A stretch of 11,936 bases of DNA from Dehalococcoidales bacterium. GTDB lineage: Bacteria > Chloroflexota > Dehalococcoidia > Dehalococcoidales > RBG-16-60-22. The DNA is taken from assembly GCA_016783105.1 (NCBI GenBank), contig JADHXF010000051.1:1-11936 (forward strand). Direction: 5' to 3'. This document shows, piece after piece, positions 4,779 to 11,936 of the stretch (position 1 is the stretch's first letter; each line of letters opens with the position of its first letter). The notes under the pieces are model-generated. The model saw only the letters and a program-made list of their open reading frames with translations. It searched no databases and had not been told where the DNA came from. A program made the translations under genes and the position numbers.

Positions 4779-6848
4779 GTGATTCCCATGCAGCAGTTTG
4801 GACTGGAAAACATCAGAAATATTGCCTTGCTGTCGCACGCGGGCGCCGGCAAAACATCAGCCTCGGAAGCGATGCTTTTTACCACCAAGGCAATCAATCG
4901 ACTGGGCAAAGTTGATGACGGGTCAAGTACCTCGGACTATGACCCCGATGAAATAAAGCGCAAGATAAGCATTAACCTGAGCCTGCTTCCGTGCCCGTGG
5001 CGGGATGCCAAAGTCAACCTCATTGATACTCCCGGTTACAGCGACTTTGTTGGTGAGGTGAAAGCAGGCATCAGGATCAGTGAAGGCGCTGTCATCGTTA
5101 TCTGCGCCGCCTCAGGGGTGGAGGTGGGCACCACGCAGGTCTGGGGGTACTGCGAGGAAGCTAACCTGCCCCGATTCATTTTCGTGAACAAGATGGAGCG
5201 TGAGAATGCCGACTTCTTCAAGACAGTGAATGACATCCAGGGCAGGTTTGGCCCCAAGTGCCTGCCGATACAGATACCCATTGGTGCCCAGAACGATTTC
5301 CAGGGAGTTATCGACCTGCTGACCCTGAAAGCCTACACCGGCTCGCCGCCGAAAGAGGAAGAGATTCCATCCTCGCTGGAAGGTCAGGTGAATACCTTTC
5401 GGGAGAAGCTAATCGAGGCGGTGGCAGAAACGGAAGACGCACTCATTGAGAAATATCTGGGTGGTGAAGAGCTTACTTCAGAGGAACTGAGAACCGGCCT
5501 GAGGAAAGCCGTGGTAAACGGCAGCGTTTTCCCCATCCTGGCCGGCTCAGCGCTGCAGAACGTGGGCATTAACCCGCTTCTGGACGCGATGGTCGACTAC
5601 CTGCCATCCCCGGCGGAGCGCGAGGTGGCGGCGGTAACCGATTCTAAAGAGGAAAATTTTAAGCCTCAAGCTGATGGGCCTCTGGCAGCGCTGATATTCA
5701 AGACCACCGCCGACCCGTACGTCGGTAAGCTCACCTACTTCCGGATATACAGCGGCGCCATTGACAGCAACTCACAGGTCTGGAATGCTACCAGAGGTAG
5801 CGCCGAGCGAATTGGCCAGTTATTCCTGCTGCGCGGTAAAAATCAGGAGCCGGTGCCCAAGGTAGGCACCGGGGACATCGGGGCGGTGGCCAAGCTGAAT
5901 GTGACCATCACCGGTGATACCCTTTCCAGCCAGAACAAGCCGCTAAAGCTTGCCCCCATCGTTTTCCCGCGGCCTATCTTTGATGAGGCGGTTTCCCCGA
6001 AGACCAAGGCCGACCTCGATAAACTGGGGACAGCCCTATCTCGCATCACCGAGGAAGACCAGACGCTGCGCGTACGCCGGGAACCTGACACCGGCGAGAC
6101 CCTGCTTTCCGGCATGGGAGATACCCAGCTTGAAGTGGCCGCAGAAAAGATGCAGCGCAAGTTCGGCGTCAGCGTAAACCTGGAGACGCCCAGGGTGCCC
6201 TACAAAGAGACCATTACCGTATCGGTACCGAACGCCGAACACAAGCACAAGAAGCAGTCCGGAGGCCACGGCCAATACGGCCATGTCATCATGAAGTTGG
6301 AGCCCCTGCCCCGCGGCACCGGCAATGAGTTCGCCGCGAGGGTTGTCGGCGGTACGGTGCCCAAGAACTACATCCCCGCGGTGGAGAAAGGCTTTCAGGA
6401 GGCCATTCAGGACGGTGTGCTGGCGCATCATCCGGTGGTGGATGTCAAGGCCACGCTTTACGACGGCAGCTTCCATCCGGTGGACTCCTCGGAAATCTGC
6501 TTCAAGATTGCCGGGTCGCAGGCGATGAAGAAAGGGCTCTCCCAGGGTCAGCCAATCTTCCTCGAGCCCATCATGGATATCCAGATAACCGTCCCCAATG
6601 ACCTCACCGGTGACATCATCGGCGACCTCAATACCAAGCGCGCCCGGGTACAGGGGATGAACCCGTCCGGCGATATCAACATAATCGAGGCCCAGGTGCC
6701 GCTGGCGGAGGTGCTGCGCTATGCCATCGACCTCAAGTCAATGACCCAGGGCAGGGGTACCTATACCATGGAATTCAGCCACTACGAAGAGGTGCCGGCG
6801 CAAATCAGCCAGAGGATGATCGCTCAAAAAGCCGAGGAAAAAACCTAG
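4779..6848 (+). CDS. fusA2: EF-G-like translational GTPase, FusA2 type
   Basis: The protein (about 689 aa, normal EF-G length) has the full EF-G architecture: GTPase domain, domain II, and domains III-V. Motifs visible in the GTPase domain are G1 SHAGAGKTS (19-27), a switch I region with KRKISINLSL, G3 DTPGYSDF (83-90) and G4 NKME (137-140). Later domains show SGGHGQYGHV, GGTVPKNYIPAVEKGFQEAI, PVDSSEICFKIAGSQAMKKG and a C-terminal LKSMTQGRGTYTMEFSHYEE. DTPGY instead of DTPGH, and the SDYDP...SINLSL stretch, place it with EF-G paralogues (FusA2 group), not the main elongation factor. No rpsL, rpsG or tuf neighbours are present. The precise role of FusA2 proteins is not settled. A TTG at 4767 opens the frame but overlaps the GGGAGGA (4769-4775); GTG 4779 has 4 nt spacing from it and ATG 4788 has 13 nt. 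The G4 glutamate is unusual. Confidence 0.9.
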   Translation: MIPMQQFGLENIRNIALLSHAGAGKTSASEAMLFTTKAINRLGKVDDGSSTSDYDPDEIKRKISINLSLLPCPWRDAKVNLIDTPGYSDFVGEVKAGIRISEGAVIVICAASGVEVGTTQVWGYCEEANLPRFIFVNKMERENADFFKTVNDIQGRFGPKCLPIQIPIGAQNDFQGVIDLLTLKAYTGSPPKEEEIPSSLEGQVNTFREKLIEAVAETEDALIEKYLGGEELTSEELRTGLRKAVVNGSVFPILAGSALQNVGINPLLDAMVDYLPSPAEREVAAVTDSKEENFKPQADGPLAALIFKTTADPYVGKLTYFRIYSGAIDSNSQVWNATRGSAERIGQLFLLRGKNQEPVPKVGTGDIGAVAKLNVTITGDTLSSQNKPLKLAPIVFPRPIFDEAVSPKTKADLDKLGTALSRITEEDQTLRVRREPDTGETLLSGMGDTQLEVAAEKMQRKFGVSVNLETPRVPYKETITVSVPNAEHKHKKQSGGHGQYGHVIMKLEPLPRGTGNEFAARVVGGTVPKNYIPAVEKGFQEAIQDGVLAHHPVVDVKATLYDGSFHPVDSSEICFKIAGSQAMKKGLSQGQPIFLEPIMDIQITVPNDLTGDIIGDLNTKRARVQGMNPSGDINIIEAQVPLAEVLRYAIDLKSMTQGRGTYTMEFSHYEEVPAQISQRMIAQKAEEKT

Positions 6849-6865
6849 GCTGGTTTCTCTGTCTT

Positions 6866-7570
6866 TCAATCGATAATCCCAACCTGGCTGAACTCAGGCA
6901 ATCCACTCCAGTAGATTGCCCAGCCAACGAAGAAGACGGTCGCGACTGTGTAGCTTATCAAAAAGAAGGTAAGCAGAGGCTGTTGTTTCATCCCTTTCCG
7001 CCACAGAATCCAGCCTAAAACTGTAACCAGAATGGCAAACGGTATGCCTAATGGCGCCGTTCCCGCTTCAATAACTATCACGAAAAACGTGAAGCCATAG
7101 ATGACCCCCGCCGGGATGAGCAGCCATACCCATGTGTGCTCTTCGCGGAAGGGGTTATGCCACTGCCGCCAGAGGAGCAGGGCAGATAAGCCGACGATTC
7201 CCAGGTGCCATAAATAATGGCTCAATACTTCATCGTAGAAGAATGCAAGGTGGTAAGCATCGCTGCCCTCCACCTCTTTCAGCAGATGACCGATGGAGTT
7301 AGCCGCGAGGTGCATTCCCTGGCCCTCCACCCAGAGAGCCGCAAGAACCGCAAAGAGGATTATTCCAGGCAGGGTAATCTTTTTCTCTTCATTGAGACGG
7401 TACAAGAGCCAGTAGAGCGGAATCAGCACCAGAGGCGTCAGTATGTCAAAGACATCCCCCATTTTCATCAGCGGATAAGGGCGGAACTGCTGGCTGAGCA
7501 AAGGAGGAGCTATAAAAAATATCGCAAAGAGAATGGCGAAAGCCAGAACAAGAAAAGATAACCGTTTCAT
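6866..7570 (-). CDS. Polytopic membrane protein of unknown function
   Basis: I do not recognise the family with confidence. The 234-residue protein has about seven hydrophobic segments (near 3-25, 40-58, 66-84, 116-134, 148-168, 174-191 and 201-221). Polar residues cluster between the third and fourth: EGQGMHLAANSIGH (82-95) and FYDEVLSHYLWHLG (111-124) place Glu82, His87, His95, Asp113, Glu114, His118 and His122 near membrane boundaries, with Glu168 in a later helix. Such a set could bind a metal or be catalytic, as in some seven-helix membrane hydrolases, but the order differs from families I know. An ATG at 7594 opens the frame, but GGGAGG (7578-7583) sits inside that extension and is 7 nt from the ATG at 7570, so 7570 is chosen. 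The stop codon is 17 nt from the converging EF-G-like gene, and the upstream spacing suggests single-gene transcription. Confidence 0.78.
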   Translation of the reverse strand: MKRLSFLVLAFAILFAIFFIAPPLLSQQFRPYPLMKMGDVFDILTPLVLIPLYWLLYRLNEEKKITLPGIILFAVLAALWVEGQGMHLAANSIGHLLKEVEGSDAYHLAFFYDEVLSHYLWHLGIVGLSALLLWRQWHNPFREEHTWVWLLIPAGVIYGFTFFVIVIEAGTAPLGIPFAILVTVLGWILWRKGMKQQPLLTFFLISYTVATVFFVGWAIYWSGLPEFSQVGIID

Positions 7571-7627
7571 TTTGCCACCTCCCAAAAGCCACATCCCGGA
7601 GCTTTAATCTATCAAATATTTTCGATT

Positions 7628-7656
7628 AATGTAACACGTTATATGGTAAAAATCAA
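7628..7656 (-). promoter_or_regulatory. Candidate promoter for the polytopic membrane protein gene
   Basis: On the minus strand TTGATT (7651-7656) and TACATT (7628-7633) are 17 bp apart, each 4 of 6 to consensus. The start would be near 7621, giving a leader of about 50 nt before the ATG at 7570. The region is more AT-rich than the flanking genes. The rest of this 178-nt gap, up to the permease stop at 7749, shows no hairpin followed by a T-run and no small gene with a ribosome binding site. Confidence 0.45.
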
Positions 7657-7748
7657 TCAGCCCGAATTGGGATTGCCAAAGATTGTGGATATCTGATGGT
7701 GATTTCAGAGCTAATGAGTCGCAGCGTGGCCCAGGTGAATCATCGGGT

Positions 7749-8672
7749 TTACGTGGCCCGTATTTCCTGCCGCATAAACAGAATGTAGCTCACGGCGAAG
7801 CACACCGCACTGAGGCTGATAAGGCTGGTGATGTGGGGCCAGACCAGAAGAATGCTCTGGCCCAGGCTCAGGGGGTTGGGCACCATGTAGGCGGCCTGGC
7901 TCTGGCTTACCATACCCAGACTGCGCACCAGTGGTACCAGCAGAACGGTGGTCGCTTCCTGGAACAATACGTTCGGAGAAACCCGCGTAATCATCCGCTG
8001 CACTTCCATATTCCGAATCAGTTCCGCCTGGGAGCCATCAGCGGTGGAGGCCAGTACATTGGCAATTCCGGGCGCGATAAGCAGGATGAAGATGCTGAAA
8101 AACATCCAGAGCGCCAGCGAGAAAAGCAATGAGGCCGCCACCCGACGAAAGACAATGGAAAAAAGTATCGCCAGGCCCATCCAGAACGCCCCGTAGACGA
8201 TGGTCATGACGAAATAGCCAAAGAGCCTGATGATTTCTTCCGGCGTTGGTGGTACCCCTATCATGCTCAGCCCATAGCCGGCTATCAGCAGCAGCATCGT
8301 GCCGACCATTATGGAGAGGGTAACCACCCCGGCGAGAAACTTCCCATTGATAACGCTGTCACGGAAGACGGGCTGGGCCAGGACCCGGCTCAGTGTACCA
8401 TCAGTCCGCTCGCTGTTTATGGCGTCAAAGCCCAGGGCTATACCGATAATGGGGATGAGCAGGGAGACGAGGTAAGTGAGCGAAGGGATGACCGTCCCCG
8501 ACGTGGTAAACAGGCCAAGGAAGACAATTCCTTCCGGCAGGTTCGCGGAACGGATACCCTGTGATGCAGCCACCAAGCCGGTAACACTAACTACGATTAC
8601 CAGGAGAAAAGAGGCAATAAATCGGATGCTGGTAACATAATCGGCCAGCTCTTTGCGGATAATGGCAAACAT
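7749..8672 (-). CDS. ABC-2 type transporter permease
   Basis: The 307-residue membrane subunit of an ABC exporter has about six predicted helices (near 17-36, 63-81, 113-134, 150-172, 180-202 and 275-299). A soluble extracytoplasmic stretch lies between helices five and six (about 205-270). After helix two, the cytoplasmic GFDAINSERTDGTLSRVLAQ (81-100) is the characteristic ABC-2 motif (E-x-x-x-GTL) that contacts the ATPase, followed by PVFRD and an interfacial helix. Its ATG is 2 nt after the ATPase stop, and GAGGAAGAG at the end of the ATPase gene serves as ribosome binding site, so the two are translationally linked. It is the last gene of the operon. Relatives near NosY/GldF-like permeases export varied substrates; the substrate here cannot be predicted. 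Confidence 0.9.
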   Translation of the reverse strand: MFAIIRKELADYVTSIRFIASFLLVIVVSVTGLVAASQGIRSANLPEGIVFLGLFTTSGTVIPSLTYLVSLLIPIIGIALGFDAINSERTDGTLSRVLAQPVFRDSVINGKFLAGVVTLSIMVGTMLLLIAGYGLSMIGVPPTPEEIIRLFGYFVMTIVYGAFWMGLAILFSIVFRRVAASLLFSLALWMFFSIFILLIAPGIANVLASTADGSQAELIRNMEVQRMITRVSPNVLFQEATTVLLVPLVRSLGMVSQSQAAYMVPNPLSLGQSILLVWPHITSLISLSAVCFAVSYILFMRQEIRAT

Positions 8673-8674
8673 GG

Positions 8675-9649
8675 TTAGCTCTCTTCCTCTCGGAAATACT
8701 TCATATAAATGTCATCCAGGGAAAATTCCTGGACCTTCATCTGAATCAGCGGGAAATTGTTCTGTACGATGGCTTTGGAAACCTCCCGCCGCAAATCGGC
8801 GTCGGTACTGATGGCGAGCACATTCTCCCTGACCTCAACACCGACCACACCTTTGATGCCCTGCAGCACCTTAATTAGCTTCTCGCTTGGCTCCTCGGTT
8901 TCCACCTCAATATGAAATCGGCCCCCGGCCAGCGCTTCCCGGCCCAGCTTGTCGATAGCTCCCTGAATTACCATTTTGCCTTTGGCCAGGATACCGATGC
9001 TGTGGCACACCCGCTGCACCTGATATAACTGGTGTGACGAAAGCACCACGGTTGTTCCCGCCTTGGGCAGACTATCAATAAGATCCAGGAGCTGGTTAAT
9101 ACCCTTCGGGTCCAGGCCGGCGGTTGGTTCATCAAGGAAAATCAGCTTCGGCTTTTTAATCAGCACTTCGGCAATGCCAAGCCTCTGCTTCATGCCGCGG
9201 GAAAACTTGCCCACCGTTTTTTCTATCTTCCGATTCGGCCCGGTCTTTTCGATTATCTCGTTCTCGGTAAGGCCTACCATTTTCAGCGCCTCTTCAGCCC
9301 GCTGGTTTGCTTCAGCATAGCTGATGCCGTTCAGGTCGGCGATGAACCTCAGGTTTTCGCGCGCGGTGAGGTTTTCATAGAAGCCCACTCTTTCTGGCAG
9401 ATAACCAACCTGGCGCTTGACCTTGAGCGGCTCACGGGTGGGATTGAAGCCAAGCACACTGACCGTGCCCGAAGCCGGCTCGGTCAAACCAAGCATCATG
9501 AGGATGGTCGTTGTTTTGCCGGCACCGTTGGGGCCCAGCAAGCCGAATACCTCATTCTCCTTCACCTGGAAGTTGAGGTTATCGACTACGGTAACACCAT
9601 CGTAGCGCTTGGTCAGTTCGCTTGTTTCTATGGCAAAAGTATCACTCAT
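8675..9649 (-). CDS. ABC transporter ATP-binding protein
   Basis: This 324-residue cytoplasmic ATPase powers the permease encoded just downstream. Its nucleotide-binding domain is complete: Walker A GPNGAGKTT (39-47), Q-loop region VGYLPERVGF (81-90) with Glu where Gln is common, signature FSRGMKQRLGIA (149-160), Walker B LIFLDEPTAGLDP (169-181) and switch His206 in LSSHQ. The GYLPE Q-loop and the form of the signature fit the ABC-2 exporter subgroup (CcmA/NatA-like). Residues from about 230 form a C-terminal regulatory or dimer domain common in this subgroup. The gene lies between the NEW3-repeat protein (3 nt upstream) and the permease (2 nt downstream). The only ribosome-binding-like sequence, GGCGG, overlaps the end of the preceding gene, so translation is probably coupled to it. 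Confidence 0.95.
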   Translation of the reverse strand: MSDTFAIETSELTKRYDGVTVVDNLNFQVKENEVFGLLGPNGAGKTTTILMMLGLTEPASGTVSVLGFNPTREPLKVKRQVGYLPERVGFYENLTARENLRFIADLNGISYAEANQRAEEALKMVGLTENEIIEKTGPNRKIEKTVGKFSRGMKQRLGIAEVLIKKPKLIFLDEPTAGLDPKGINQLLDLIDSLPKAGTTVVLSSHQLYQVQRVCHSIGILAKGKMVIQGAIDKLGREALAGGRFHIEVETEEPSEKLIKVLQGIKGVVGVEVRENVLAISTDADLRREVSKAIVQNNFPLIQMKVQEFSLDDIYMKYFREEES

Positions 9650-9652
9650 AGA

Positions 9653-10852
9653 CTACCGCCGACTAAACCGCATGAAGATAACCACCAGCCCCACCACGAC
9701 AATGGCGATGATGGCCACGCCAACCCATCCCCAGACGGTGGGCGTCTCCACGGTAACCCTGATATCAATCTTCGGCGAGTTAGCCTGGACTCCAGAAGCC
9801 CGGAGGCTGATCAGGTAATCGCCAGCAATTGTGTCCGGCGGCGGTTTGATATTTATTTCCACGGTCTGGGAATCCAGCGCTTCGACTGAATCCACCTGGT
9901 CTGGCGTGACCTCAACCGACCACCCTGCCGGCTTATCGGATGAAAAGGTGACTTTATCGATGGGCGCTGTGCCCAGATTCCCTACTTCAAGGGAAAAATA
10001 GTTATCGCGACCGGCCTTGGCCTTGGTATCATAACGCTCCCCGGACGGCATCACAATGAGGTTATACCTAGCGGTAATAACGGCTTTAAGTTCCATGGAG
10101 GTTTTCAGTTCGCCGGAGACTACGTCCAGAATTATAATGTAGTCACCGGGTTCGGGCAAAGGCCAGAACGGCGCCCGGGCGACCAGCCTGGTTTTATCGC
10201 TGTAGGTCATCCCGCCTGGCTTGAGGTCAATGGCAGAGATATGTTTGTCCTTCTCGAACTGGGGGGTCATATAGACCTCCCAACCCTGCGGTGCGGTCTG
10301 TTTGAGGTCAAAGGACCTGGGTTCACCCAGCATATCACCGGCGTACTTGAACTCTACCTCAAAAGCGAATTCACTCCCGGCAATCGCTTCAACGGCGGGG
10401 TGTACGGCCCGCACCTCTATTGTTTCTACTCTCTCCAGCACCTTTACCGTGACCCTGATTTCAATTTTCTCCGTAGAGACCTGGTCACTTTCTACCCAGA
10501 GAGTTACAAAGTAATCACCGGGCGCCGTACCTTCCGGCGGTGTCACCGATGCATAAATTCGCTCGCTGTCAAAAGCCGCAAGGGTTGCCATTCGCGGCGG
10601 GTCATATTTGACCGTCCATCCGGCCGGTAGTTCACTCATGGCGGCGATTTTGGTCACCGCCTCATCGCCAATGTTTTCCAGGTCTACCCGGATATCTTTT
10701 TCGCGGCCCGCCAACATGATGGTATTGTATAACCCGTCAGTGGGCGAAAGGGACAGGGCGTACTGCGGCTCCTCCTGGGCAAATACCGCACCGACCGGAG
10801 AAATAGCCAGCAGACTTACCAGCACCAGGCAGATAATTCTCAGTTTTTGCAT
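9653..10852 (-). CDS. Exported NEW3-repeat protein with C-terminal membrane anchor
   Basis: The 399-residue product has a signal peptide (residues 1-25, VFA before the likely cut), three tandem beta-sandwich repeats and a C-terminal membrane helix (373-395) ending FSRR. The repeats (about 41-138, 145-262 and 264-369) each hold a variant of ENIGDEAVTKIA...PAGWTV...GDYFVTLWV. The third has VGNLGTAPIDKVTF, PAGWSVEV and AGDYLISLRASG. This pattern matches the NEW3 domain (NPCBM-associated, alpha-galactosidase type), which is Ig-like and found in surface proteins. Most of the protein should face outside with a short cytoplasmic tail. An ATG at 10888 opens the frame, but GTGAGGTG just upstream of the ATG at 10852 and the signal peptide position favour 10852. 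Being first in a tight operon with an ABC ATPase and permease suggests it is an accessory or sensing subunit of that exporter; this is inference. Confidence 0.85.
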   Translation of the reverse strand: MQKLRIICLVLVSLLAISPVGAVFAQEEPQYALSLSPTDGLYNTIMLAGREKDIRVDLENIGDEAVTKIAAMSELPAGWTVKYDPPRMATLAAFDSERIYASVTPPEGTAPGDYFVTLWVESDQVSTEKIEIRVTVKVLERVETIEVRAVHPAVEAIAGSEFAFEVEFKYAGDMLGEPRSFDLKQTAPQGWEVYMTPQFEKDKHISAIDLKPGGMTYSDKTRLVARAPFWPLPEPGDYIIILDVVSGELKTSMELKAVITARYNLIVMPSGERYDTKAKAGRDNYFSLEVGNLGTAPIDKVTFSSDKPAGWSVEVTPDQVDSVEALDSQTVEINIKPPPDTIAGDYLISLRASGVQANSPKIDIRVTVETPTVWGWVGVAIIAIVVVGLVVIFMRFSRR

Positions 10853-10903
10853 GCTTCGACACCTCACTAAGTATATTGGGAATCTCAAGTATACTAATTA
10901 TAT

Positions 10904-10933
10904 ATGATACTACAAATACAATAGGGAATTCAA
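10904..10933 (-). promoter_or_regulatory. Candidate promoter for the NEW3/ABC operon
   Basis: On the minus strand TTGAAT (10928-10933) and TATCAT (10904-10909) are 18 bp apart. A perfect TATAAT (10897-10902) just downstream lacks a well-placed -35. One of these probably drives the operon, with a leader of about 40 nt. The 100-nt gap to the etfA stop is very AT-rich, unlike the coding DNA around it. Confidence 0.4.
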
Positions 10934-10952
10934 TACCCAATCGCTCACGTGA

Positions 10953-11936
10953 TTACCCGCTCATTAGTTCCCTGACTTTTTCAGTTAGGGCCGGCACCAC
11001 TTTCTTCCAGTCGCCGACGACGCCGAAACGTGCCTCCCGAAAGATGTTGGCCTCAGGGTCTTTATTGATAGCCACGATGTTCTTGCAGCCGGAACAACCC
11101 GCCATATGCTGGCTGGAGCCGGAGAGGGCAACGGCAATATAAAGGTCGGGAGCGACGATTTTGCCGGTGAGCCCTACCTGGCGTACATCGGGCACCCAGC
11201 CGTTATCACAGGGAGGCCGGCTGGCACCCACCGCCCCTTTCAGTAACCCCGCCAGTTCTTCCAGCTGCTTGAAGCCCTCGGCGCTGCCCATACCTCTTCC
11301 CCCGCTGACCACTACCCCGGCCGCCTCAAGGCTTATACCCTCCACCTCCTGTTTCACCTTCTCCAGGACTCTGGCCCTGACCTTTGAGGGGTCCAGCCCC
11401 GCCTCAACGGTTACCACCTCTCCTTTTTTTGCCGTATCCGGCTCAAGCGGCGTCATGGCTTTGGTTCGCACTGTGGCTATCTGCGGGTCAAGTTCGCTGG
11501 TGAAAACGGCCCGGGCGTTGCCGCCGTAGACCGGTTTGGTGCGCAGCAGGCGCTTCGAGCCCGGGTCAATGGCCAGCTCGATACAGTCCATGGTGGCGGT
11601 TGTCTCCAGCCTGAAAGCCAGCCTCGGTGCCAGGTCACGACCGATAGATGTCTGCCCGAGAAGCAAAATACGGGGCATCGCCTGTTTGACCACCTTCTCC
11701 ATTACCGGGACATGAGCATCAGTCTGGTAATCCTGCAATAAAGCATCATCAACGATGTATACTTTATCCGCACCAGAGGCGAAAGCTTCCTGGGCCAAGC
11801 CACTTACCCCGCTGCCAACGATGACGGCGCTTAACTCCTCACCAAGGTCATCAGCCAGTCCACGACCGCAACCCAGGAGTTCCGTGGCCATGGCCGCCAG
11901 TTTTCCTTCCGCAACCTCGGCGTGAACCATAACGCC
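10953..11936 (-). CDS. etfA: Electron transfer flavoprotein alpha subunit, 5' end beyond window
   Basis: This is the FAD-binding alpha subunit of the ETF heterodimer, which carries electrons between acyl-CoA or similar dehydrogenases and the quinone pool or other acceptors. At least 327 residues are visible. The reading frame stays open to the window edge and the ATG at 11928-11930 falls inside the expected first strand (VHAEVAEGKL), so the true start is probably outside. Numbered from that ATG, the FAD domain shows VVSGGRGMGSAEGFKQLEEL (207-226), GASRPPCDNGWVPD (235-248), RQVGLTGKIVAPDLYIAVAL (250-269), SGSSQHMAG (270-278) and IVAINKDPEANIF (285-297), all landmarks of EtfA. A CxxC (Cys279, Cys282) sits in the loop after QHMAG. 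The beta subunit gene usually lies directly upstream and would be to the right of the window. The NEW3/ABC operon begins 100 nt downstream and has its own promoter. Confidence 0.93.
   Translation of the reverse strand, partial: GVMVHAEVAEGKLAAMATELLGCGRGLADDLGEELSAVIVGSGVSGLAQEAFASGADKVYIVDDALLQDYQTDAHVPVMEKVVKQAMPRILLLGQTSIGRDLAPRLAFRLETTATMDCIELAIDPGSKRLLRTKPVYGGNARAVFTSELDPQIATVRTKAMTPLEPDTAKKGEVVTVEAGLDPSKVRARVLEKVKQEVEGISLEAAGVVVSGGRGMGSAEGFKQLEELAGLLKGAVGASRPPCDNGWVPDVRQVGLTGKIVAPDLYIAVALSGSSQHMAGCSGCKNIVAINKDPEANIFREARFGVVGDWKKVVPALTEKVRELMSG

Noticed and set aside
6841..6856. Small inverted repeat AAACC/GGTTT between the convergent EF-G-like and membrane protein genes as a terminator
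   Set aside because: The stem is only 5 bp, AT-rich, overlaps the stop codon region and has no proper T-run on either strand. A weak bidirectional terminator is possible but not supported.
7683..8132. Plus-strand open frame opposite the ABC permease and extending into the intergenic gap
   Set aside because: The composition is rich in Gln, His and Arg, as expected from the reverse complement of membrane helices, and no ribosome binding site precedes it.
10945..10952. Palindrome TCACGTGA beside the etfA stop as a regulator site
   Set aside because: A single 8-bp palindrome, with no second copy found and no position relative to a promoter that suggests function.

Overview
This 11.9 kb window looks like ordinary chromosome from a free-living bacterium of moderately high GC. 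The likeliest group is Chloroflexota (Dehalococcoidia-like). That placement is an inference from gene content: a FusA2-type EF-G paralogue, an electron-transfer flavoprotein, NEW3-repeat proteins beside an ABC-2 exporter, and a small Lys-rich membrane-anchored protein next to xer and pcm. No phylogenetic marker was tested. I see no rRNA, tRNA, CRISPR array, insertion sequence or prophage.

Layout. (1) Positions 1-207, minus strand: the N-terminal part of uvrC (excision repair), running off the left edge. (2) A divergent intergenic region (208-385) with a good promoter facing right. (3) Positions 386-4709, plus strand: seven collinear, tightly packed genes with gaps of 33, 21, 22, 11 and about 8-14 nt, then a 4-nt overlap. 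They encode a Xer tyrosine recombinase, a small Lys-rich protein with a C-terminal membrane anchor, protein-L-isoaspartate O-methyltransferase (pcm), a nitroreductase-family flavoprotein, a SpoIIM/DUF95-like membrane protein, a duplicated DUF350-like membrane protein, and a secreted, membrane-anchored transglutaminase-like protein. (4) Positions 4779-6848, plus strand: an EF-G-like GTPase (FusA2 type) with its own strong promoter. (5) Positions 6866-10852, minus strand, convergent with the GTPase gene: a polytopic membrane protein of unknown function with its own promoter, and a three-gene exporter operon read as NEW3-repeat protein, then ABC ATPase, then ABC-2 permease. (6) Positions 10953-11936, minus strand: the electron transfer flavoprotein alpha subunit, with its 5' end beyond the right edge.

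How the genes may work together. The front of the plus-strand run is housekeeping: chromosome dimer resolution, repair of damaged protein, and redox chemistry. Its tail (SpoIIM-like, DUF350-like, transglutaminase-like) reads as a small envelope module, because the last two genes overlap by ATGA and all three products are membrane or extracytoplasmic proteins. The minus-strand NEW3/ABC operon is a second envelope module: an anchored ectodomain protein made with its own ATPase and permease.

No clearly new system, such as a defence island or biosynthetic cluster, can be supported here. The most interesting points are the three-gene membrane/transglutaminase module with a possible C-terminal sorting signal, an EF-G paralogue with altered G-motif residues, a hairpin that would cover the pcm start, and a polytopic membrane protein with clustered His and acidic residues.
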